The notes below the pieces were generated by a model that was given only the letters and a program-made list of their open reading frames with translations, made no database searches and was not told the DNA's origin. From an uncultured Streptococcus sp. (GTDB lineage Bacteria > Bacillota > Bacilli > Lactobacillales > Streptococcaceae), in the NCBI RefSeq assembly GCF_905372115.1, contig NZ_CAJPNR010000015.1, positions 1 to 44,245 of the forward strand: a stretch of DNA of 44,245 nucleotides, read 5' to 3'. The translations under genes were made by a program, and so were the position numbers. This document shows positions 38,462 to 44,245 of this stretch, piece by piece. How positions within the stretch are numbered: the first letter of the stretch is position 1; every line of letters begins with the position of its first letter.

Positions 38462-38512
38462 AACAGTTGTGTTTATTTTATACAAAAAATAATGATATGA
38501 CAAGGTAAGTGT

Positions 38513-39184
38513 ATGACAATAGAATGGGAAGAGTTTTTAGACCCCTATATTCAAGCGGTTGGAGAGCTGAAAATTAAGTTGCGTGGAGTGCGAAAGCAAT
38601 ACCGCAAGCAGCAGCGTCATTCCCCGATTGAGTTTGTGACCGGGCGTGTCAAGCCGATTGAGAGCATTAAAGAAAAGATGATTCTGCGAGGCATTCGTGA
38701 GGAAAATATCGAGCAGGAGATGCAGGATATTGCTGGCTTACGAGTCATGGTTCAGTTTGTCGATGATGTGGATGAAATTTTAGAAGTCTTGCGAAACCGG
38801 ACTGATATGCGCATTGTCCAGGAGAGGGATTACATCAAAAACAAAAAAGCCAGTGGCTATCGAAGCTATCATGTGATTGTAGAGTATCCAGTCGATACCA
38901 TTAATGGTCATAGGCTTATTCTGGCTGAAATTCAGATTCGCACCCTTTCGATGAATTTTTGGGCAACGATTGAGCATTCTTTGAATTACAAGTATAAAGG
39001 AGAATTTCCCGAGGAAATCAAATGCCGCTTGGAAACCACAGCTAATCTTGCTTATCAGCTGGATGAGGAGATGGGTGCTATCCGTGACGCTATCCAGGAG
39101 GCGCAGGCCCTCTTTGACCCTCTTCACCGCAAGTTAAATGACGGTGTGGGAAATAGTGATGATACAGATGAAGAATACAGATAA
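38513..39184 (+). CDS. relQ: Small alarmone synthetase RelQ
   Basis: Makes (p)ppGpp from GTP or GDP and ATP. The 223 residues contain only the synthetase domain: GRVKPIESIKEKM (ATP side), DIAGLRVMVQFVDDVD, YRSYHVIVEYP (nucleotide-stacking tyrosine) and EIQIRTLSMNFWATIEHSLNYK. There is no hydrolase or regulatory domain, so it is the small RelQ/SasB type. Its end overlaps nadK by 17 bases. Shared transcription with nadK, rluD and pta is conserved in streptococci. Confidence 0.93.
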   Translation: MTIEWEEFLDPYIQAVGELKIKLRGVRKQYRKQQRHSPIEFVTGRVKPIESIKEKMILRGIREENIEQEMQDIAGLRVMVQFVDDVDEILEVLRNRTDMRIVQERDYIKNKKASGYRSYHVIVEYPVDTINGHRLILAEIQIRTLSMNFWATIEHSLNYKYKGEFPEEIKCRLETTANLAYQLDEEMGAIRDAIQEAQALFDPLHRKLNDGVGNSDDTDEEYR

Positions 39185-39986
39185 AAAAATAGCGATTATC
39201 CGCAATCGGAAAAGACAGAGCGAACAAGTTTATCAGGATTTGAAGCAGAAGCTGAAACAGAACGGCTTTATTTTAACTCCTAAGAATCCCGACATCGTGA
39301 TTTCGGTGGGTGGTGACGGCATGTTGCTATCGGCTTTTCATATGTATGAAGAACAGCTGGATCGGGTTCGCTTTGTTGGTGTGCATACAGGCCATCTCGG
39401 ATTTTATACGGACTACCGTGATTTTGAACTAGATAAGTTGGTAGAAAATCTCAAATTAGACTCCGGCGCTCAGGTTTCTTATCCAATTTTAAATGTCAAA
39501 ATTATTTTTGAAAATGGTGATACACGCATCATTCGTGCTTTGAACGAAGCAACAATCAAGCGCTCGGATCGGACTATGGTAGCCGATGTCATTATCAATC
39601 GGGTTCATTTCGAGCGTTTCCGAGGAGATGGGATTTCTGTTTCTACTCCGACGGGCAGTACAGCCTATAACAAATCTCTGGGCGGGGCGGTATTGCATCC
39701 GACCATTGAAGCCTTGCAGGTGACAGAAATTGCCAGTCTCAACAATCGGGTTTATCGGACGTTGGGCTCGTCAGTCATTGTTCCCAAAAAAGATAAGATC
39801 GAGTTAGTACCGACCCGCAGTGACTATCACACTATTGCGGTCGATAATCAGACTTTCTCTTTCAAAAATATTGTCCGTATTGAGTATCAGATTGACAATC
39901 ATAAGATACATTTTGTGGCATCGCCAAGTCATACCAGCTTTTGGAATCGTGTCAGAGACTCCTTTATTGGAGAGTGCCAGGAATGA
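39168..39986 (+). CDS. nadK: NAD kinase
   Basis: Phosphorylates NAD to NADP. The 272 residues from ATG 39168 begin MKNTDKKIAIIRNRKRQS as in other streptococci; ATG at 39159 is an alternative closer to GGGAAA. Motifs: the GGDGM loop (catalytic aspartate) near 50, NEATIKRSDR near 125, and TPTGSTAYNKSLGGA near 160. The gene overlaps both neighbours: 17 bases with relQ and four (ATGA) with the pseudouridine synthase. Confidence 0.94.
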   Translation: MKNTDKKIAIIRNRKRQSEQVYQDLKQKLKQNGFILTPKNPDIVISVGGDGMLLSAFHMYEEQLDRVRFVGVHTGHLGFYTDYRDFELDKLVENLKLDSGAQVSYPILNVKIIFENGDTRIIRALNEATIKRSDRTMVADVIINRVHFERFRGDGISVSTPTGSTAYNKSLGGAVLHPTIEALQVTEIASLNNRVYRTLGSSVIVPKKDKIELVPTRSDYHTIAVDNQTFSFKNIVRIEYQIDNHKIHFVASPSHTSFWNRVRDSFIGECQE

Positions 39987-40870
39987 GGTTTGAGTTTATT
40001 GCCGATGAGCATGTCAAGGTGAAGACCTTTTTAAGACGGCACGAAATTTCCAAAGGCCTCTTGGCAAAGGTAAAATTTTCCGGCGGAAACATTCTTGTCA
40101 ACCATCAACCTCAGAACGCTATTTATCTCTTGGATATTGGCGATAGGGTGACGATTGATATCCCGTCTGAAAAGGGATTTGAGAGTCTGATGGCTGTTGA
40201 TAAGGATTTGTCTGTCATCTATGAAGATGAGCATTTCTTGGTTTTGGATAAGCCGGCAGGGGTAGCTAGTATTCCCAGTGTTAACCATTCCAATACTATG
40301 GCTAATTTCGTCAAGGCTTACTATATTCGTCAGGGCTATGAAAACCAGCAGGTGCATATCGTGACGCGTCTGGATAAGGATACAAGTGGGCTCATGCTCT
40401 TTGCCAAGCATGGCTATGCTCATGCCAGATTGGACAAGCAGCTGCAGAAGAAGCTGATAGAAAAGCGTTATTACGCTCTGGTTAGGGGTAGTGGCCTCTT
40501 AGAAGAACAAGGCGAGATTATTGCTCCGATTGGGCGCAACCCTGAGAGTATCATTACGAGACGCGTGACAGAGGATGGCAAGTATGCTCATACCAGTTAC
40601 AAGGTCATAGAGCAGTTCGGAGATGTCTATCTGGTGGATATCCATCTTCATACTGGGCGGACTCATCAAATCCGCGTTCACTTTTCACATATTGGCTTTC
40701 CACTTTTGGGTGACGACCTTTATGGAGGGAGTTTGGAACGCGGAATAGAGCGCCAGGCTTTGCACTGTCATTCTTTGAAATTTTATAATCCTTTTAGTGG
40801 CCAGGAGGTTGAGCGTGCCAGTCCTTTGCCGGAAGATTTTAAGCAAGTTATTGAGAAATTAAAAGATTAA
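39983..40870 (+). CDS. rluD: RluA/RluD-family pseudouridine synthase
   Basis: Converts uridines in large-subunit rRNA to pseudouridine. The 295 residues hold an N-terminal S4-like RNA-binding region (VKTFLRRHEISKGLLAKVKF, GGNILVNHQPQNAIYLLDIGDRV) and the catalytic domain with aspartate in VTRLDKDTSGLMLFAKH near 130-146, then GRTHQIRVHFSHIGFPLLGD. Which uridines are modified cannot be told, so the symbol is by family. The start lies in the nadK stop. Confidence 0.88.
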   Translation: MRFEFIADEHVKVKTFLRRHEISKGLLAKVKFSGGNILVNHQPQNAIYLLDIGDRVTIDIPSEKGFESLMAVDKDLSVIYEDEHFLVLDKPAGVASIPSVNHSNTMANFVKAYYIRQGYENQQVHIVTRLDKDTSGLMLFAKHGYAHARLDKQLQKKLIEKRYYALVRGSGLLEEQGEIIAPIGRNPESIITRRVTEDGKYAHTSYKVIEQFGDVYLVDIHLHTGRTHQIRVHFSHIGFPLLGDDLYGGSLERGIERQALHCHSLKFYNPFSGQEVERASPLPEDFKQVIEKLKD

Positions 40871-40893
40871 GAGATAAAGGAGTGTTAAGAACC

Positions 40894-41871
40894 ATGAAAA
40901 TTTTTGACTCAATTCGTGAAGCCTTGAAAGATAAGGAAGTAAAAATTGTCTTGCCAGAGGGTGAAGAACCACGAATTCTGCAGGCGACTAAACTATTGGT
41001 GAAAGAAACCAGTATTACACCAGTTCTTTTGGGGAATCCAGATAAAATCCGTATTTATCTGGAAATTGAGGGAGTAAAAGAAGGATATCAGGTTATTGAT
41101 CCTTCAAACTGTTCTTGCTTTGAGGAACTGGTAGAAGCATTCGTTGATCGTCGAAAAGGGAAAATCACTGCAGATGAAGCACGTCAGTTGCTCAAGGAAG
41201 ACGTCAACTACTTTGGTGTTATGTTGGTTTATCTTGGTAAAGTCCAAGGGATGGTTTCAGGAGCGATTCACTCTACTGCAGCGACTGTTCGGCCAGCTCT
41301 CCAAATCATCAAGACACTGCCTTGGGTGTCTCGTACTTCAGGAGCCTTCCTCATGGTGCGTGATGACGAACGATACATTTTCAGTGACTGTGCCATTAAT
41401 ATCAATCCAGATGCCAATATCTTGGCAGAGATTGCTGTTAATTCAGCCCTAACAGCGCAGATTTTCGGTATCGATCCTAAAGTTGCTATGCTCAGCTATT
41501 CGACCAAGGGCTCTGGTTTCGGAGAGAAGGTTGATAAGGTAGTAGAGGCAACTAAGCTAGCTCGGGAAATGCGTCCAGACTTGGTTATCGATGGTGAATT
41601 GCAGTTTGATGCAGCTTTCGTTCCTGCAACAGCAGAGCTGAAAGCACCTGGCAGCCCGGTGGCTGGTCAAGCGACCGTCTTTGTCTTCCCAAGTATTGAG
41701 GCTGGTAATATCAGCTACAAGATGGCAGAGCGTTTGGGTGGCTTTTCAGCAGTAGGACCTATCCTGCAGGGCCTTAACCATCCAGTTAATGACCTTTCCC
41801 GAGGATGTAATGCGGATGATGTTTATAAGCTGACTTTGATTACAGCCAGCCAGGCAGTCGGTCATTATTAA
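40894..41871 (+). CDS. pta: Phosphate acetyltransferase
   Basis: Interconverts acetyl-CoA and acetyl phosphate. The 325-residue form lacks the N-terminal regulatory domains of the enteric enzyme, as normal in Firmicutes. Typical stretches are VLPEGEEPRILQAT near the start, GMVSGAIHSTAATVRPALQIIKT, AMLSYSTKGSG and GELQFDAAFVP. AAAGGAG lies 11 bases before ATG 40894; a GTG at 40882 overlaps that site and is rejected. It is the last gene of the relQ unit, so stringent signalling, NADP, ribosome maturation and acetyl phosphate supply share a transcript. Confidence 0.94.
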   Translation: MKIFDSIREALKDKEVKIVLPEGEEPRILQATKLLVKETSITPVLLGNPDKIRIYLEIEGVKEGYQVIDPSNCSCFEELVEAFVDRRKGKITADEARQLLKEDVNYFGVMLVYLGKVQGMVSGAIHSTAATVRPALQIIKTLPWVSRTSGAFLMVRDDERYIFSDCAININPDANILAEIAVNSALTAQIFGIDPKVAMLSYSTKGSGFGEKVDKVVEATKLAREMRPDLVIDGELQFDAAFVPATAELKAPGSPVAGQATVFVFPSIEAGNISYKMAERLGGFSAVGPILQGLNHPVNDLSRGCNADDVYKLTLITASQAVGHY

Positions 41872-41921
41872 ACGATAGGAAACAATTGGAGGGCATAAGC
41901 TCTTCAATTTTTCTTGCCTTA

Positions 41922-41930
41922 TGCTATACT
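41922..41930 (+). promoter_or_regulatory. mutY extended -10 promoter, leaderless geometry
   Basis: TGCTATACT (41922-41930) is followed by AGATTT and the ATG at 41937. No good -35 box. The predicted start is the A of the start codon. Confidence 0.6.
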
Positions 41931-41936
41931 AGATTT

Positions 41937-43094
41937 ATGTTAGATTTGAAAGAATACGGAATTGAAATGTGGGAGGCAGATAAAATCGCCTCTTTTAGAA
42001 AGAAATTATTAACTTGGTATGATGAAAATAAACGTGATCTACCTTGGCGCAGAACAAATAATCCTTATCATATCTGGGTTTCTGAGATTATGCTGCAGCA
42101 GACTTGGGTGGATACGGTAATTCCTTATTATGAGCGTTTTCTTGACTGGTTCCCGACTGTAGCTGACTTAGCGCAGGCGCCAGAGGATAGACTCCTCAAG
42201 GCTTGGGAAGGATTGGGATATTATTCGCGTGTGAGAAATATGCAAAAAGCAGCCCAGCAGATAATGACGGATTTCGCTGGAAAATTTCCTGATAGCTATG
42301 AAGGAATTGCTAGCCTCAAAGGGATTGGACCTTATACAGCTGGTGCCATTGCTAGTATTGCCTTTGACCTAGCTGAGCCTGCGGTAGACGGCAATGTCAT
42401 GCGGGTGCTGAGTCGATTGTTTGAAGTTGGTTTAGATATTGGCCAACCTAGCAATCGTAAGGTATTTCAGGCTATGATGGAGATTCTGATTGATCCATAC
42501 AGACCCGGAGATTTCAATCAGGCGCTGATGGACCTGGGGTCAGATATCGAAGCTCCTGTTAATCCTCATCCAGAAGACAGTCCTGTAAAAGAGTTCAGCG
42601 CAGCTTATTTGCACGGAACTATGGATAAATATCCAATCAAAGCACCTAAAAAGAAGCCAGTTCCGGTCTATCTGCAAGGCTTGATTATCGAAAACGAACA
42701 GGGACAGTTCTTACTTGAAAAGAATGAGGCTGCTGGCTTGTTATCAGGTTTTTGGCATTTTCCCTTGATTGAAGTCGAGGATTTTCAAACTGAAAATCAG
42801 ATGTCCCTCTTTGAGGTGGCAGAAAATCAGCCCAGTCTGGATCTGTCTCCTCAAGAAAGCTTTGAGCAGGATTATGATTTGATTGTTGATTGGCAGCAGG
42901 AGTCCTTTTCAAAAGTGCAACATGTCTTCAGCCATCGCAAGTGGCATATCCAGCTGGCTTATGGCCGAGTTAAAGATAGCAAGCACGCAGCGGAGGGAGA
43001 GGTCTTGTGGCTTCATCCAGAAGACTTTGGCAATTACCCCTTTGCCAAACCCCAGCAGAAGATGTGGGAGGCTTTTCAGAAAGTTAGAAATTAA
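41937..43094 (+). CDS. mutY: A/G-specific adenine glycosylase MutY, iron-sulfur cluster-less
   Basis: MutY removes adenine mispaired with 8-oxoguanine. The 385-residue protein has the catalytic domain with E in SEIMLQQTW, the helix-hairpin-helix SLKGIGPYTAGAIASIA and catalytic D in AVDGNVMRVL, and a C-terminal NUDIX-like 8-oxoG recognition domain from about residue 235 (PVPVYLQGLIIENEQGQFLLEK, GFWHFPL). The usual C-x6-C-x2-C-x5-C cluster after MDLG is absent: the segment reads MDLGSDIEAPVNPHPEDSPVKEFSAAY, without any cysteine. Such cluster-less MutY proteins are known in lactic acid bacteria. The start at 41937 gives the usual MLDLKEYGI opening and has no Shine-Dalgarno, but an extended -10 six bases upstream. 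Confidence 0.93.
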   Translation: MLDLKEYGIEMWEADKIASFRKKLLTWYDENKRDLPWRRTNNPYHIWVSEIMLQQTWVDTVIPYYERFLDWFPTVADLAQAPEDRLLKAWEGLGYYSRVRNMQKAAQQIMTDFAGKFPDSYEGIASLKGIGPYTAGAIASIAFDLAEPAVDGNVMRVLSRLFEVGLDIGQPSNRKVFQAMMEILIDPYRPGDFNQALMDLGSDIEAPVNPHPEDSPVKEFSAAYLHGTMDKYPIKAPKKKPVPVYLQGLIIENEQGQFLLEKNEAAGLLSGFWHFPLIEVEDFQTENQMSLFEVAENQPSLDLSPQESFEQDYDLIVDWQQESFSKVQHVFSHRKWHIQLAYGRVKDSKHAAEGEVLWLHPEDFGNYPFAKPQQKMWEAFQKVRN

Positions 43095-43097
43095 TAA

Positions 43098-43132
43098 AAA
43101 ATCTGAGACCCTTTTTGTCTCAGATTTTTGAA
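43098..43132. terminator. Bidirectional terminator between mutY and bta
   Basis: A perfect 13-bp stem, AAAAATCTGAGAC and GTCTCAGATTTTT, around a 7-base loop. Confidence 0.9.
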
Positions 43133-43143
43133 TTGAATCAATT

Positions 43144-43491
43144 TTATAAGTTTGCAAAAGCTTTAATCTCATCTGCAGTCATAGAAGAATCACAACGAAC
43201 AGATACTTGGCCGTCTTGAACATGAACAAAACCAGGAACCGTCGGAATGCTGTATTCAGAGCGGAAGGTTTGCAGTTTATCTAATTCGCTGACTTCTTCA
43301 CTGTTGATAAAGAAAATATGTGCCTTGGTATCAGCTACCACGCCAGCGAGAGTAGCAGCGAATTTACGGCAGTAAGGGCAAGTTTTGCGACCGACGAAGA
43401 AAGTTGCTGTCTCTTTATCAGCAATCACTTGACGAGCACGGTCAACAGTTGTGACTTCCAAGTCTTTAATATTTTGAGCAAATTGTTCCAT
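43144..43491 (-). CDS. Thioredoxin-fold protein, Bta (bacteriocin transport accessory-like)
   Basis: A 115-residue thioredoxin-fold protein with the redox motif CPYC in FFVGRKTCPYCRKFA near residues 38-41 and the cis-proline segment SIPTVPGFVH near 86. It has no signal peptide, so it acts in the cytoplasm. The sequence matches the PedC/BrcD-like Bta family named after bacteriocin loci; no bacteriocin gene is seen here, so a general disulfide role is more likely. GAGGA lies before the ATG. Confidence 0.8.
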   Translation of the reverse strand: MEQFAQNIKDLEVTTVDRARQVIADKETATFFVGRKTCPYCRKFAATLAGVVADTKAHIFFINSEEVSELDKLQTFRSEYSIPTVPGFVHVQDGQVSVRCDSSMTADEIKAFANL

Positions 43492-43560
43492 AAAACATCC
43501 TCATTTCTTTTAATAAAACTAGTATGCCATAAAAAGCAGAAAAATGCTTGATTTGGAAAC

Positions 43561-43595
43561 GAAAAACCAGAGAATGTGAAATTCATCCTCTGGTT
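43561..43595 (-). terminator. Terminator after pgm
   Basis: AACCAGAG (43565-43572) and CTCTGGTT (43588-43595) form an 8-bp stem with an inner GAAT/ATTC; on the minus strand a T-run follows. Confidence 0.8.
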
Positions 43596-43615
43596 GCTTG
43601 TTTGATAGTGTTATT

Positions 43616-44245
43616 TTACTTGATAAAGGCATTAATCTCTGCTTCAATAGCAGCAATTTTTGCTTGGGCATCTTCATTGCTGTCACCGACAACGGCAATG
43701 TAGAACTTGATTTTTGGTTCTGTTCCGGATGGGCGAACAGCAATCCAAGAACCATCAGCCAAAGTGTATTTCAGTACATCGCTTGGAGGAGTCGTCAGAG
43801 CTGTAACAGTACCGTCTGCAGCCGTAGAAGTCTGCGCCTTAAAGTCTTCTGTAACAGAAATAGCAGTAGCGTTGAATTCTTTCGGACCATTGTCACGGAA
43901 CTTAGCCATGATAGCCTTGATTTGCTCTGCTCCATCAACACCGGACAAGGTTACAGAGATAGTCTTTTCAGCAAAGTAACCATACTCTTTGTAGATTTCT
44001 TCAATACCATCAGCCAGAGTTAAGCCACGTGAACGGTAGTAGGCAGCAAGCTCAGCCACAACCAAAACAGCTTGGATAGCATCTTTATCACGTACAAATG
44101 GCTTAATCAGATAGCCGAAGCTTTCTTCAAATCCCATCATGTAGGTGTGGTTGTGTTTTTCTTCGAATTCTTGAATCTTTTCAGCGATGAATTTGAAACC
44201 AGTCAAGACGTTGAACATGGTTGCGCCGTAGCTTTCAGCAATCTT
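43616..44245 (-). CDS. pgm: Phosphoglucomutase (C-terminal part)
   Basis: The gene enters from the right edge and only the last 209 residues are visible. It interconverts glucose-1-phosphate and glucose-6-phosphate, feeding UDP-glucose and wall polysaccharide. The sugar-binding loop is GFEESFGYLIKP, and the phosphate-binding loop of the last domain is RPSGTEPKIKFY. The frame is open to the edge; ATG at 44218 is internal. Phosphomannomutase relatives are less likely given the EESFGY pattern. Confidence 0.92.
   Translation of the reverse strand, partial: KIAESYGATMFNVLTGFKFIAEKIQEFEEKHNHTYMMGFEESFGYLIKPFVRDKDAIQAVLVVAELAAYYRSRGLTLADGIEEIYKEYGYFAEKTISVTLSGVDGAEQIKAIMAKFRDNGPKEFNATAISVTEDFKAQTSTAADGTVTALTTPPSDVLKYTLADGSWIAVRPSGTEPKIKFYIAVVGDSNEDAQAKIAAIEAEINAFIK

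Noticed and set aside
43144..43491. Bacteriocin locus suggested by the Bta-like gene
   Set aside because: No small double-glycine peptide, immunity protein or ABC exporter is encoded nearby; bta alone is common in streptococci.

Overview
The window is a chromosomal segment of a low-GC Gram-positive coccus of the genus Streptococcus, most likely S. sanguinis or a close relative in the sanguinis/mitis group. The evidence is the gene order (plsY <> parE ... parC-ilvE-DUF2969-tRNA-rpsA, gyrA-srtA, relQ-nadK-rluD-pta), PyrR-type attenuators, CodY boxes, a ComX-type box before radC, and an LPQTG-anchored 5'-nucleotidase resembling Nt5e of S. sanguinis. The species is inferred from memory of protein sequences, not from a search.

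Layout. 1-1964: end of a type III-A CRISPR-Cas locus (csm5 3' part, csm6). 2081-2989 (-): LysR regulator of the CpsY/MtaR type. 3280-6847: two pyrimidine operons, pyrK-pyrDb and pyrF-pyrE, each with its own promoter, PyrR site and terminator. 6959-9246: GT-C-like membrane glycosyltransferase and a DUF4336 protein. 9282-11689: ung-mutX-pyrC. 11851-14010: LPXTG 5'-nucleotidase. 14050-16840: divergent plsY and parE. 16857-21573: accessory islet between parE and parC with an unknown membrane-anchored protein, a helical DUF6261-like protein, a class III Fic enzyme, a GNAT, an ANT(6)-like adenylyltransferase and a small membrane protein. 21909-27631: parC, ilvE, DUF2969, tRNA-Tyr, tRNA-Gln, rpsA, tRNA-Arg. 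27691-29137: frameshifted NUDIX gene and ldh. 29332-33399: gyrA, srtA, radC. 33468-38417 (-): C26 amidotransferase, rex, DUF4649, DUF1831, cysteine desulfurase, prs2, CYTH. 38513-41871: relQ-nadK-rluD-pta. 41937-44245: mutY, bta (-), pgm 3' part (-).

How the genes work together. The pyr genes make UMP de novo under PyrR control; ung and mutX, co-located with pyrC, guard DNA and nucleotide pools, and mutY complements mutX against 8-oxoguanine. The secreted nucleotidase would be fixed to the wall by the SrtA encoded in this window. The gyrA and parC quinolone-target positions are wild type.

Most notable observations: (i) four genes (cpsY, the glycosyltransferase, plsY, mutY) have an extended -10 box ending exactly 6 nt before the start codon and no Shine-Dalgarno, which predicts leaderless mRNAs of one common design; (ii) the parE-parC islet with an autoinhibited Fic, an ANT(6) homologue and two orphans; (iii) a NUDIX gene broken by an apparent 1-nt loss in an A-run; (iv) a small membrane ORF with a good ribosome site but ATA where ATG is expected; (v) a MutY lacking the iron-sulfur cysteines; (vi) a structured parC leader without a ribosome site.
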